Part shown: piece after piece, positions 36,562 through 46,585 of the stretch
Layout: each line of letters starts with the position of its first letter
Numbering within the stretch: the first letter of the stretch is position 1
Source: an uncultured Kangiella sp.
GTDB taxonomy: Bacteria > Pseudomonadota > Gammaproteobacteria > Enterobacterales > Kangiellaceae
Length of the DNA: 64,000 bases
Reading direction: 5' to 3'
NCBI GenBank assembly: GCA_947503435.1
Contig: CANNDL010000006.1
Location: 124,001 to 188,000 of the forward strand
Notes under the pieces: model-generated
Seen by the model: the letters and a program-made list of their open reading frames with translations, nothing else
What the model was told of the DNA's origin: nothing
Databases searched by the model: none
Position numbers and translations under genes: made by a program

Positions 36562-38504
36562 TGTCCTCTGATTATTCATTAAAATCCTTGTTTTCAAGCG
36601 AGGGCTTGCTTGCTGAGGCCTTTGAGGGTTTTATTGAGCGTGAAGCCCAAGTTGATATGGCAGAAGCTATTGAGTCGGCGGTTGAGTCTAGCGAAAGTAT
36701 CTGCATCGAAGCAGGAACCGGCACAGGAAAAACCTTTGCGTATTTGGTTCCCGCGCTAATTGCGGCAAAAGAGCAAGAAAAGAAAATCATCATATCAACA
36801 GGCACAAAAAACTTACAAGATCAGTTATATTTCAGAGACTTACCGAGCATTTCTGAAGCGCTTTCGATCCATAAAGAGCGAGCCCTATTAAAGGGACGAA
36901 GCAATTATTTATGCACTTATCGATTAAATCAAAATCTCGATTCTGGTCGTTTTAAAAGCCGCAGTATGGCGGACACCCTTGTAAAAGTGAATCATTGGTC
37001 GAATGTAACTGTGTCGGGTGATTTAACTCAATGCCCGGATTTAAAAGACAATGATCCCTTATGGGGTTACGTCACTTCCACTAATGAAAATTGCTTGGGC
37101 TCAGATTGCCCGGATTATGCCGATTGTTACTTGGTCAAAGCACGTCAGAAGGCCATAGAAGCTGACATAGTCGTAGTGAATCACCATTTATTATTAGCGG
37201 ACATGGTGCTTAAAGAAGATGGTTTTGGCGAGTTGTTGCCGGAAGCGGATATGGTGGTAGCTGATGAAGCACACCAACTAGCAGCTATTGCTCATGGTTT
37301 TTATGGCCATCGATTAACTAGCCGCCAAGTAAATGAACTCTGCAGAGATACTGAAATAGAGGCAATGACTACTGCAAAAGACGACCGACAGCTTTCAGTT
37401 GCGGTCCGGCGGGTAGAAGGGGCTCTTAATGAAATGCGATTAAAACTGGGCGACTCCGGTAAGAAAATCAATTGGTTACAGTTAAAAATTAATGTAAGAG
37501 AAGAACTGTTTACGGAGCTATTACGCGAAGTAAAAGCTCTTAGCAAACGATTAGATCTTAATGCCTCCCGTAGTAAGGGGTTAGATTCTTGTCATCGCCG
37601 CTCGGTTGAAATCCTACAAAGCTTAGTGCTGTTTGATGATAAAGAGTTGAACCAAGAGTCAGTACGCTGGATAGAAACATACCGTACTGGCTTTGCAGTT
37701 GTGGAAACACCTTTAGATGTTTCTGAAGCATTTGAGCAATCACGACTTGATCATGGTGCTGAAACTTGGGTATTTACTTCAGCTACTTTAAGCCAAGCTA
37801 GAAAGTTCGACCATTTTAAAGCACAACTTGGCTTAAACGATGCTAAAGAATTAATGCTAGATAGTCCGTTTGATTATCAGAATCAATCTTTGTTATTTGT
37901 GCCAAGAGGGTTGCCTGATCCAAGAAATTCGCTGTATATCGAAGCTTGGTTTAATCAAATTTTGCCATTAATCGAAGCAAATTCTGGTGGCAGTTTTTTA
38001 TTGTTTACTAGCTATTATGCTTTGAATAAGGTGCGAGACTTAATTGAAGGTCGAGTCGACAAATCGCAACTTTTAGTACAAGGTGAAAGACCAAAAAACG
38101 AGCTTATAGAAGCTTTCAGAGAAAAGGGCGATGCAGTCTTACTAGCGACCTCTAGCTTTTGGGAAGGAGTTGATGTTAAAGGAATGGCTTTAAGTTTAGT
38201 GGTGATTGATAAGCTACCATTCACTGCTCCCGATGAACCGCTGATTGAAGCAAAAGTTCAATCCCTGCGTAAACAAGGAAAGAACCCATTTTATGATTTA
38301 CAAATTCCAGAAGCAATTACTGCTTTGAAACAAGGGGCGGGACGCTTAATTCGCGATCAGCAAGATAAAGGCGTCTTAGTACTATGCGATCCCCGCTTAG
38401 TGGCTAATAATTACGGTAAAGAATTCCTAACCAGTCTTCCGGATATTCCCCGAACTCGTAGTCAAAAATCTGTGATAGAATTTTTGCAAAAGCTAGAGTC
38501 TTAG
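36561..38504 (+). CDS. yoaA: YoaA/DinG family iron-sulfur DNA helicase
   Basis: A 647-residue superfamily 2 (XPD-like) helicase with 5'-to-3' polarity expected. Walker A is IEAGTGTGKTFAYL, Walker B VADEAHQLA; the iron-sulfur cysteines are in NYLCTYRLN, TQCPDL and ENCLGSDCPDYADC, with four usable. Later motifs include TSATLSQ, SFWEGVDVKG and QGAGRLIRDQQDKG. Length and the NENCLGSDCPxYxDC cluster fit YoaA (636 residues in E. coli) more than DinG. It has a GTG start inside the hemH stop and is followed 4 bases later by tsaB, as in enterobacteria, where yoaA and tsaB are neighbours. Confidence 0.92.
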   Translation: MSSDYSLKSLFSSEGLLAEAFEGFIEREAQVDMAEAIESAVESSESICIEAGTGTGKTFAYLVPALIAAKEQEKKIIISTGTKNLQDQLYFRDLPSISEALSIHKERALLKGRSNYLCTYRLNQNLDSGRFKSRSMADTLVKVNHWSNVTVSGDLTQCPDLKDNDPLWGYVTSTNENCLGSDCPDYADCYLVKARQKAIEADIVVVNHHLLLADMVLKEDGFGELLPEADMVVADEAHQLAAIAHGFYGHRLTSRQVNELCRDTEIEAMTTAKDDRQLSVAVRRVEGALNEMRLKLGDSGKKINWLQLKINVREELFTELLREVKALSKRLDLNASRSKGLDSCHRRSVEILQSLVLFDDKELNQESVRWIETYRTGFAVVETPLDVSEAFEQSRLDHGAETWVFTSATLSQARKFDHFKAQLGLNDAKELMLDSPFDYQNQSLLFVPRGLPDPRNSLYIEAWFNQILPLIEANSGGSFLLFTSYYALNKVRDLIEGRVDKSQLLVQGERPKNELIEAFREKGDAVLLATSSFWEGVDVKGMALSLVVIDKLPFTAPDEPLIEAKVQSLRKQGKNPFYDLQIPEAITALKQGAGRLIRDQQDKGVLVLCDPRLVANNYGKEFLTSLPDIPRTRSQKSVIEFLQKLES

Positions 38505-38508
38505 AATC

Positions 38509-39213
38509 ATGTCTAAAATCTTAATTATTGATACTTCCACGGAAGCCTGTTCAGTCGCCCTTGAAGTCGAAGACAAGCTTTATGAAGAATACCAAGTAGC
38601 GCCACGCCAACATGGTGAGTTGATTTTACCAATGGTGGATAAAGTATTAAAACAGGCAAGTATTAGATTATCAGATTTAGACTGCATTGGTTATGGCCAA
38701 GGGCCAGGTGCTTTTACCGGCTTGCGGATCTGCGTCTCAATCGTACAGGGCCTAGCATTTGGTGCCAATGTCCCGGTTGTTGGCTGTTCCAGCCTGCAAG
38801 CCATGGCTCAACATGAACTAGATAAAGAGGCTGCTTCTCATGTATTAAGTGCTATAGACGCTAGAATGGGAGAAGTCTATTGGGGGCAATACCAAGCAGA
38901 AAATGGCTTGATGTCATTAGTAGGAGAAGAGCAGGTTATTCATCCAGAAAATGTCACTATAAATGATTCTGGTGCGTCAAACTATCATACAGTGGGCACC
39001 GGCTGGGAAACTTATAGTGATGAGCTCAGTAAAGCCATTGAGGCTAAAGTGCAACTTGAATCAGTGGCGAGCTTTCCAAAAGCAAGCGCTATGCTGCCTT
39101 GGGTAAAGCACCAAGTTGCTAATAATCAAGCTACTGCAGCTGAGTTAGCGCAACCTGTATATCTACGAAATAATGTAGCTAAGAAAAAGGCTGAACAAGG
39201 CAAATCAAATTAA
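38509..39213 (+). CDS. tsaB: tRNA t6A synthesis protein TsaB
   Basis: A 234-residue ASKHA-fold protein, partner of TsaD and TsaE in making N6-threonylcarbamoyladenosine on ANN-decoding tRNAs. KILIIDTSTEACSVALE at the start, ARQHGELILPMVDKVL-type loop and GYGQGPGAFTGLRICVSIVQGLAFG are the family signature. Four bases separate it from the helicase gene. An AT-rich 9-bp inverted repeat overlaps the stop but has no T-run. Confidence 0.95.
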   Translation: MSKILIIDTSTEACSVALEVEDKLYEEYQVAPRQHGELILPMVDKVLKQASIRLSDLDCIGYGQGPGAFTGLRICVSIVQGLAFGANVPVVGCSSLQAMAQHELDKEAASHVLSAIDARMGEVYWGQYQAENGLMSLVGEEQVIHPENVTINDSGASNYHTVGTGWETYSDELSKAIEAKVQLESVASFPKASAMLPWVKHQVANNQATAAELAQPVYLRNNVAKKKAEQGKSN

Positions 39214-39338
39214 GTCTTTGATTTGTAAAGGGTGTTCAGTTTCAATTCAGCGATATATGGTATAACTAAGCCATAACACGGATGTATTGTTTTACTAAAA
39301 GCTTAGTGGATGGAGCTTAACAATAGAGGAATAGAACA

Positions 39339-40238
39339 TTGAAAATTCGATTTTCTAAATTAAATCAATGGTTTAGCAACAACTTCGCTAAACTATCTGT
39401 AGTGACATTAGGTTCGGTTATACTGGCTGCCTGTTCAACAACCCCCAACTCTGTGGACTTTGAGCAACAGAACACCAGTTTTGTTAGAGTCGCTCAAGCG
39501 CCAGAAGCATTCGTAGGCTCGCAAGTTCGCTGGGGCGGAATTGTGGCTCGAGTAGAAAATTTAGAACAAGATACTCTGGTTGAAATTGTTAATTTGCCTC
39601 TGGATTCTAGAGCCAGACCGGTTGCTAATCAAAATACCAGCGGTCGTTTTATTGCTCGAGTGCAAGGATTTATCGACCCTCTAATTTATAAACAGGGCAA
39701 AGAAATCACGGTTGTTGGAGTTTTAAATGAACCGATGCCGGGTAGAATTGGCCAACATGAAGTGAATTTCCCAGTGGTCGATTCAATTGGTCATCATCTA
39801 TGGGAGCAACGCCAATCGAGAGTACATGTTACGACTTTTAGTACTTGGGATCCCTTCTGGTTTGGTCATGTAGGTTACCGCTGGCGTTCTCCTTATTACG
39901 GTTATTCACGTCATAACTATTGCCCAGTTCACGGAGTGTTTCATCGCCATAGTGTGAGACATCATGTGCGCACTCACGATCGCCACAGTGATACTCAATT
40001 AAACGCTGCGCCAAGCCCAACTCATCGAGTGCAACCGTTGATGGATCAACAGGTTAATGTCCAGGAAGTTGAGCGCACAACTTTACGTGATAAACCTCAG
40101 GTCCAAACGAAGCCATTAGAGATTAAGCGTCCAGAGCCTCCGAAAAGGCCAACGCGTGTTCAGCCTAAGATTCATAAGGTAAAGATCCCAAAACCGACGC
40201 CGCCTAGAGATCCTAGAAGAACAGAAAAACTTAGATAA
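39339..40238 (+). CDS. slp: Slp family outer-membrane lipoprotein with histidine-rich and basic tail
   Basis: A 299-residue protein. The start is TTG at 39339 with GAGGA 9 bases upstream. A signal with VTLGSVILAAC gives a lipidated cysteine at about residue 31. The Slp domain follows (about 45-165): VRWGGIVARVENLEQ, TSGRFIARVQGFIDPLIYKQGKEITVVGVL. E. coli Slp (188 residues) ends soon after; here ~130 more residues add an aromatic segment (WDPFWFGHVGYRWRSPYYG), a histidine-rich stretch (HGVFHRHSVRHHVRTHDRHS) and a Pro/Lys/Arg tail. The tail suggests metal or lipopolysaccharide/peptidoglycan contact (inference). A TATAAC box lies about 80 bases upstream. Confidence 0.85.
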   Translation: MKIRFSKLNQWFSNNFAKLSVVTLGSVILAACSTTPNSVDFEQQNTSFVRVAQAPEAFVGSQVRWGGIVARVENLEQDTLVEIVNLPLDSRARPVANQNTSGRFIARVQGFIDPLIYKQGKEITVVGVLNEPMPGRIGQHEVNFPVVDSIGHHLWEQRQSRVHVTTFSTWDPFWFGHVGYRWRSPYYGYSRHNYCPVHGVFHRHSVRHHVRTHDRHSDTQLNAAPSPTHRVQPLMDQQVNVQEVERTTLRDKPQVQTKPLEIKRPEPPKRPTRVQPKIHKVKIPKPTPPRDPRRTEKLR

Positions 40239-40240
40239 AG

Positions 40241-40270
40241 AAAAGCCCCTTAAGGGGCTTTTTTATTTTT
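40241..40270. terminator. Bidirectional terminator between slp and queH
   Basis: AAGCCCC-TTAA-GGGGCTT is a perfect palindromic hairpin followed by TTTTTATTTTT on the plus strand and preceded by AAAG-rich sequence. It sits between the convergent stops and covers the last codons of queH. Confidence 0.85.
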
Positions 40271-40946
40271 GCTCTCTCGGGTCATCTAACCCATAAAACT
40301 TAATGTTTCGTTTAATACGTGGTCTATCATTGGCTTTGCGCCAGCGATTGGTATCTCTTAATGAGTAAACACAACCGCAATACTCTTGCTGGTAAAATTG
40401 TTCACGCTTGGAGATTTCAATCATGCGTTGAGCGCCGCCTTTTTTGCGCCAGTTGAAAGTCCAGTAGTCTACATCTTCATAGGGTTCGGCAGCTCTTAAG
40501 CCACAACCGTTGATTTGCTCCATATCTTTCCAGCGAGAAATTCCAAGGGTGCTTGATATTAGATTAAAACCGTTTTCCTCAGCAAATAAGGCGGTACGTT
40601 CAAATCGCATATCAAAGCAAGTAGTGCAGCGCGCGCCACGCTCAGGCTCATTTTCTTGGCCTTTGACACGCTCAAACCAATTGTCTTTATCGTAGTCGGC
40701 ATCGATAAATTCAATTCCTAGCTTGTCGCAGAAGCGCTTATTTTCATCTTTCCGAATTTCATACTCTTCAATTGGATGAATATTCGGATTGTAGAAGAAG
40801 ATTGTCTGTTCAATACCAGAATGATGAACCGCTTCCATGACTTCTGCTGCACATGGCGCACAACAAGAATGCATTAACACCTTTTCTTCGCCATTAGGCG
40901 TTTCAAGAATTGGGCGTTCGAAATTATCTACTGAATAAGGGTTCAT
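40263..40946 (-). CDS. queH: Epoxyqueuosine reductase QueH
   Basis: A 227-residue DUF208/QueH protein carrying out the last step of queuosine synthesis on tRNA, reducing epoxyqueuosine; it is a non-homologous replacement for QueG. The cysteine motifs are complete: [13 protein letters not shown] (residues 24-36), [11 protein letters not shown] and [25 protein letters not shown] and [16 protein letters not shown] are family-typical. The gene follows the MATE gene by 53 bases on the minus strand and ends in a hairpin shared with slp. Confidence 0.94.
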   Translation of the reverse strand: MNPYSVDNFERPILETPNGEEKVLMHSCCAPCAAEVMEAVHHSGIEQTIFFYNPNIHPIEEYEIRKDENKRFCDKLGIEFIDADYDKDNWFERVKGQENEPERGARCTTCFDMRFERTALFAEENGFNLISSTLGISRWKDMEQINGCGLRAAEPYEDVDYWTFNWRKKGGAQRMIEISKREQFYQQEYCGCVYSLRDTNRWRKANDRPRIKRNIKFYGLDDPREQK

Positions 40947-40999
40947 AAAAAATCAACTGGTTAAATTTAGAGCAGTTTGCAGGGCGTGATTTTACTGGT

Positions 41000-42379
41000 C
41001 TAGCTAGGCTCTGGCAAGTCTATCGGTTGGTCTTGAGGTAGCTTCTTAGTTTTTCGGATAAATCGACCTAGCAGTAGAATTGCAGCGACAGTTAAGCCTG
41101 CAATAATGCCAATCCAGAAACCTTGCGCTTTCATATCATGATATTCCGCTAAGTAGTAGCCCAAAGGGAATCCTACTATCCAGTAGGAGAAGGCCATATA
41201 AACCATTGGGATAGTGGTGTCTTTCATACCGCGTAAGGCTCCAGCAGCATTAACCTGCAAGCCATCTGAGAATTGGAAAATAGCGGCCAGGAATATCAAA
41301 CTGGCGGCAATCTCGATAATAGGAACATCATCCGTATAAACGCCTACGATTTGATAGCGCAGGAATAGCATGATACTGACGGATATAATTTGGAAAATAA
41401 TTCCTAAACCAATTCCGCAATAACCCGCGAGGCGCATTTGGCCAAAACGCTTTTGGCCCATCCAATAGCCCACTCGAGCGGTAACGGCTACGGATAAACC
41501 CAGAGGTACCATAAAAGCAACTGCAGCGACGTTCATGGCAATTTGATGAGCGCCAGCTAATTGTTCACCATAGCGAGCGATAAAAATTCCCATACCACCA
41601 AACATGGCTATTTCCATGACCATTCCCAAGGCAATGGGTATTCCAATTTGGAAGTACTCTTTAGTTAATTTAATGCTAGGTAAGTTGAAATGCTTAAAGA
41701 TTTCAAACTTATCGTAAGCCTTATGTCTAAAAGTGAATATGGCTAGGAATAAAAACAGTAAAGTCCAAACGATACTGGTAGCGTAACCAGCACCAACTGC
41801 GCCCATGGCTTCCACACCAAGACCGCCGAAGATAAACCAGTAATTTAAAACCACATTAAAGGGAATGGCCATAAATGAGCAAATCATTACGGCTTTAGTT
41901 GAAAATAAGCCTTCATTGCCTGAGCGCAGAGCCAAAAACAAATAAACAGAGACAGTGCCCCAGCTTAAAGCTTTTAAATATTCACTAGTAGTAGTGACAA
42001 TGGCTTCAGGAATGCCGACTAAATTTAGTAAATGCTCTGAAAGGTTTAGTGCAATAAAACTAAGAATGCCGAATATAATAGCCATGACAAAGCCAAGTTG
42101 AAAAACTCTGCCAATGCGTTTTTCAGCTTTTTCGCCATTTAACTGCGCTACCATTGGATTAATGGCGATCATCATGCCCATAAATAGCGAAAAGATAATC
42201 ATAAACAGGTTAAAGCCTGTGCCAACCGCAGCAAGAGCATTAGCTGAAAAGTTACCAGACATAATGGTATCGCTAACACCAAGCGCCATCTGCGCAAGCT
42301 GTGCTAAGATCGCCGGGATGGCTATTTTAACTAGCTCACTAGTTTCTCGCTTAACTTGATGCGGTTGATACTTGCTCAT
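41000..42379 (-). CDS. MATE family multidrug efflux transporter (NorM-like)
   Basis: A 459-residue integral membrane protein with about 12 hydrophobic segments arranged as two related halves, usually driven by sodium or protons and exporting cationic compounds. The N-terminal KIAIPAILAQLAQMALGVSDTIM and MVAQLNGEKAEKRIGRVFQLG, and in the second half GVAVTARVGYWMGQKR-like sequence (SVAVTARVGYWMGQKR), fit NorM/YdhE. It is 26 bases after roxA, so likely in the purB-roxA operon; substrate unknown. Confidence 0.9.
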   Translation of the reverse strand: MSKYQPHQVKRETSELVKIAIPAILAQLAQMALGVSDTIMSGNFSANALAAVGTGFNLFMIIFSLFMGMMIAINPMVAQLNGEKAEKRIGRVFQLGFVMAIIFGILSFIALNLSEHLLNLVGIPEAIVTTTSEYLKALSWGTVSVYLFLALRSGNEGLFSTKAVMICSFMAIPFNVVLNYWFIFGGLGVEAMGAVGAGYATSIVWTLLFLFLAIFTFRHKAYDKFEIFKHFNLPSIKLTKEYFQIGIPIALGMVMEIAMFGGMGIFIARYGEQLAGAHQIAMNVAAVAFMVPLGLSVAVTARVGYWMGQKRFGQMRLAGYCGIGLGIIFQIISVSIMLFLRYQIVGVYTDDVPIIEIAASLIFLAAIFQFSDGLQVNAAGALRGMKDTTIPMVYMAFSYWIVGFPLGYYLAEYHDMKAQGFWIGIIAGLTVAAILLLGRFIRKTKKLPQDQPIDLPEPS

Positions 42380-42405
42380 TAATGGTTTCTTTATGGTTAT
42401 TATGT

Positions 42406-43560
42406 TTAATCAGTAAACTCGATTGCTGAGGCCATAATTAGACCTGTTAGTAATTCTCGAGTTAAATTTCTATCAGAAGTAAATTGCTTGGCATTTACTA
42501 ACTGGTAACTATTTAGCGTTTCAAGCAAGTCTAAGTCTTGCGCATTGGCAGAAAAATATTCGCCATTGATAAAGACCATCAGCTTATCAGCTTCTTTGAA
42601 AAAGGCGAGGCGGCTAAGAGCATTTAACTTAAAGTGTTTAAAGAAAGCGACTTCCGACAATTCTTCAGCTTCGCAAAGACTAATTTCGCCAAATTGCTCC
42701 TCTAAAAGTTCAGGATATTTAAGTTGAGTAACTTCTTTGCCAATGGCTATTTTTAGCTTTTCATTAAAGGCTGCTTTTTGAATAGATTCTTGTGCCCACT
42801 GGTTAATCTTATCAGGAAGCTGGCCAGGTTGGCTGCTCGTACTTAGAATTCCTTCATCTTGCCATAACTGATTCAAATCACTGGCCGATTCCTCTAAAAG
42901 CTGTTGAGTTATGGCTTCTAAATTCGGTGCTCTAAAGCCTACTGAGTAACAAATAGAATCGCCAATCGACTCGCCCCAGTGCGGTGTATTTGGAGGTATA
43001 TAAAGTAGATCGCCAGCCTCAACTTCAATATCTAGATCTGCATCAAAAGCTGCTATTTGGGAAATTTCAGGATGAGGGGAGTGCTTGACCACCGTTTGAT
43101 CCTTATGTCCAACTCGCCAGCGTCTTTTACCAGCTCCTTGAATTAAAAACACATCATACTGATCAAGATGCGGGCCAACGCCGCCTTTGTCAGTAGCAAA
43201 TGAAACCATCACATCATCTAAGCGCCAGCGAGGCATAAAGTTGCAAGCTTTGATCAGTGATTGCAGGGGTTCATGGAAGTAATCTAAAGACTGTACTAAT
43301 AAAGTCCAGTTTTCTTCTGGTAAGTCTTCATAAATGGATTCGTCTAATGGCCCATGCTCTAAATCCCAATTGCCATCAAACTGACGAATAAGCCGTGATT
43401 CAATTTCTTCTTCTAAAGAAAAGCCTGCTAGCTCTTCAGGTGAAACTAAACCTTGCATAAAGTCATTAGCAAAAGCCCCTCGGATTAGGAGGGGCTTTTT
43501 TTGCCAATAGTCTTTAAAAAAAGTTTCAGCTGAAATATTAGAATTAAAAATATTTGCCAT
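42406..43560 (-). CDS. roxA: 50S ribosomal protein L16 arginine hydroxylase (YcfD/RoxA)
   Basis: A 384-residue JmjC/cupin 2-oxoglutarate- and iron-dependent oxygenase. E. coli YcfD (373 residues) hydroxylates Arg81 of L16. Seen here: YWQKKPLLIRGAF at the N-terminus, the iron-binding HXD in GPHLDQYDVFLIQGAGKRRW (about residues 128-147), LDIEVEAGDLLYIPPNTPHWG with the second His, and a C-terminal dimerisation/winged-helix part. It is 3 bases after the purB stop, an arrangement seen elsewhere. A terminator-like hairpin lies in codons 20-30. Confidence 0.92.
   Translation of the reverse strand: MANIFNSNISAETFFKDYWQKKPLLIRGAFANDFMQGLVSPEELAGFSLEEEIESRLIRQFDGNWDLEHGPLDESIYEDLPEENWTLLVQSLDYFHEPLQSLIKACNFMPRWRLDDVMVSFATDKGGVGPHLDQYDVFLIQGAGKRRWRVGHKDQTVVKHSPHPEISQIAAFDADLDIEVEAGDLLYIPPNTPHWGESIGDSICYSVGFRAPNLEAITQQLLEESASDLNQLWQDEGILSTSSQPGQLPDKINQWAQESIQKAAFNEKLKIAIGKEVTQLKYPELLEEQFGEISLCEAEELSEVAFFKHFKLNALSRLAFFKEADKLMVFINGEYFSANAQDLDLLETLNSYQLVNAKQFTSDRNLTRELLTGLIMASAIEFTD
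43473..43502 (+). other. Perfect terminator-like hairpin within the start of roxA
   Basis: AAGCCCCTC (43473-43481) and GAGGGGCTT (43489-43497) form a 9-bp stem with a 7-base loop. On the plus strand it is followed by seven T; on the roxA sense strand by four T. It lies in codons 20-30 of roxA (KKPLLIRGAF). Possible attenuator in the sense direction or terminator of antisense RNA. Confidence 0.5.
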
Positions 43561-43563
43561 TAA

Positions 43564-44976
<1,413 letters not shown>

Positions 44977-44997
44977 TTATTCGCCAATGATGATCAC

Positions 44998-45028
44998 CTA
45001 AAATAAAGGCGAGCATTTAGCTCGCCTT
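44998..45028 (-). terminator. Intrinsic terminator of the CigR-like gene
   Basis: AAGGCGAGC and GCTCGCCTT form a 9-bp stem with a 5-base loop; on the minus strand it is followed by TTATTTTAGG, 17 bases after the stop of the CigR-like gene. It also separates that gene from purB. Confidence 0.82.
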
Positions 45029-45045
45029 ATTGGAGATTTCTGATC

Positions 45046-45498
45046 TTAAAGGTCTAAAATATCAATGATTTCGCGAGTGTTATGGATAACCCGAACGACT
45101 TTCCCTTCTATTTCTAAAATTTTACTGCCAACAGGGCCGATCGGTAAACGGCGACGTAGCTCATAAGGAATATCGCGGCCGTGCACATAAATATCGCCTG
45201 GAATGACTTCACCTCGCGCCATCTTCTTTTGCCAACCTGGCGGTAATTGCCCAGTTCGCTCGTATTTCTTCTGTAATCCTTTAGGTAGCTTCTTAGCTTT
45301 TTTAGGCTTATTGCGTCCATGATCGGAATAGTACTCACGTATCATGCGCTTTTCATTATCGGTAAATATGCCTGATGAGCCAGAAGGATATTGCTTTTCA
45401 TAACGATCATCGCGATCAGGGTAGCCAAGTGTCTCGCAGCCAGTTACGAATAAAGGCGCAATGATAATAGTTGCCATTAGGATTTTTGATAGTTTCAT
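45046..45498 (-). CDS. CigR-like lipoprotein
   Basis: A 150-residue exported protein. The signal MATIIIAPLFVTGC predicts lipidation at Cys21. The mature part has an acidic/charged linker, FTDNEKRMIREYYSD, then KAKKLPKGLQKKYERTGQLPPGWQKKMARGEVIPGDIY and a C-terminal RRRLPIGPVGSKILEIEGKVVRVIHNTREIIDIL. The KLPxGLxKKxxxxGxLPPGxQKK repeat and the ending resemble the CigR (anti-virulence regulator) and RcnB-like family of small envelope proteins. CigR function is defined in Salmonella; here only the family resemblance is claimed. Confidence 0.72.
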   Translation of the reverse strand: MKLSKILMATIIIAPLFVTGCETLGYPDRDDRYEKQYPSGSSGIFTDNEKRMIREYYSDHGRNKPKKAKKLPKGLQKKYERTGQLPPGWQKKMARGEVIPGDIYVHGRDIPYELRRRLPIGPVGSKILEIEGKVVRVIHNTREIIDILDL

Positions 45499-45632
45499 TT
45501 GTGTTACCTAAATTGTATTTTTCTTACCTGAATATAGCTCATACTCTCATCAATATACAAACCTCCTACCGAGTATTATTTGTACAGCGGCTTTTGTGAT
45601 GTTATATAAAGGTATGATTTTAAGGATAAAAC

Positions 45633-46427
45633 ATGTCATCTATGCTCAGATTCTTTAGTAAAATTCGCAAGTCACTACTTGATGAAGGTAAAGTTGCACG
45701 ATATACCAAATACGCCATTGGGGAAATCTTTTTGGTGGTTGTGGGTATCTTGATTGCTTTGCAGATTAATAATTGGAATGAGGCGCGGAAAGATCGCGTT
45801 CAAGAACAAGAGTTATTATTGCAATTAAAAGGTGAGTATGAGAGTAATCTTGCTGAGCTTGACCAAAAAATCAAGATGCGGAACAAAATCATTGTTTCTG
45901 CTTTTAAATTACTAGAATACCAAGACAATTCAACAAAAAGAGAAGCAAATGATATTTATAAGCACCTTAACCAAATTTCAGTTACTCCTACTTTTGATCC
46001 AATAATTAACGATATTATCAGCTCTGATCGAATTAAATTGCTACAAAATACAGAGCTAAAAAAATTATTAACTCGATGGACTAGTGATGTCACTTATGTA
46101 ACCGAAGAAGAGCAACAATGGGCAAAATATCGTAGCGAACGAATGAGGCCCGATATTATGAAATATACCTCTAGCCGCTCGCGCTTTAATGTATATTTTA
46201 ATAGTAATCTAGTAGAAGACTTCTTTTTGGGTGACGACTTAGAGGTTGAGTTTGATCTTGGTGACTCAAAGCGCAAGCAAGATATTAATGTTGTTTTTGA
46301 GCAATCAAATTTAGAAGACCATGTAGCTATTGCTGCTACTTGGAGTCGATTGATAAATGAGCAATCTAAAATATTAAGAAAGCGTATTCTAGAGATATTA
46401 GATTTGATTGAAAAGGATTTGGAGTAA
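45633..46427 (+). CDS. DUF6090 family membrane protein, copy 1
   Basis: A 264-residue protein, first of three tandem paralogues. The N-terminal module MLRFFSKIRKSLLDEGKVARYTKYAIGEIFLVVVGILIALQINNWNE has a basic amphipathic start and one membrane segment (about residues 28-46), characteristic of the DUF6090 group. The remaining ~210 residues look helical and are poorly conserved among the three copies, so the anchor is shared but the exposed part differs. The start ATG at 45633 has AAGGA 6 bases upstream; copies 2 and 3 begin at the position matching Met4. Function unknown. Confidence 0.75.
   Translation: MSSMLRFFSKIRKSLLDEGKVARYTKYAIGEIFLVVVGILIALQINNWNEARKDRVQEQELLLQLKGEYESNLAELDQKIKMRNKIIVSAFKLLEYQDNSTKREANDIYKHLNQISVTPTFDPIINDIISSDRIKLLQNTELKKLLTRWTSDVTYVTEEEQQWAKYRSERMRPDIMKYTSSRSRFNVYFNSNLVEDFFLGDDLEVEFDLGDSKRKQDINVVFEQSNLEDHVAIAATWSRLINEQSKILRKRILEILDLIEKDLE
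45642..45794 (+). repeat. Repeat module copy 1 (DUF6090 5' coding segment)
   Basis: About 150 bases encoding the shared anchor. Bases 45700-45754 are identical to 47230-47284 of copy 3, and the following 26 bases match after one mismatch. Copy 2 is more diverged at synonymous positions. Confidence 0.8.
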
Positions 46428-46432
46428 ACACT

Positions 46433-46585
46433 ATGTTTAGGTTTTTTAGCAAAATCCGCAAATCCTTGCTCGACGAGGGTAAAGCGGCGAGATATACCAA
46501 ATACGCTATCGGGGAAATTTTTTTGGTGGTGATTGGTATTTTGATTGCTTTGCAGATTAATAATTGGAATGAGCAAAGGGTGTTA
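46433..46585 (+). repeat. Repeat module copy 2 (DUF6090 5' coding segment)
   Basis: Same coding module as copies 1 and 3 with identical or nearly identical protein, but more third-position differences, for example TTTTTTTGGTGGTGATTGG in place of CTTTTTGGTGGTTGTGG. Confidence 0.75.

Noticed and set aside
39201-39225. CAAATCAAA/TTTGATTTG hairpin at the end of tsaB
   Set aside because: Only AT-rich pairs with no T-run after it; too weak to call a terminator.
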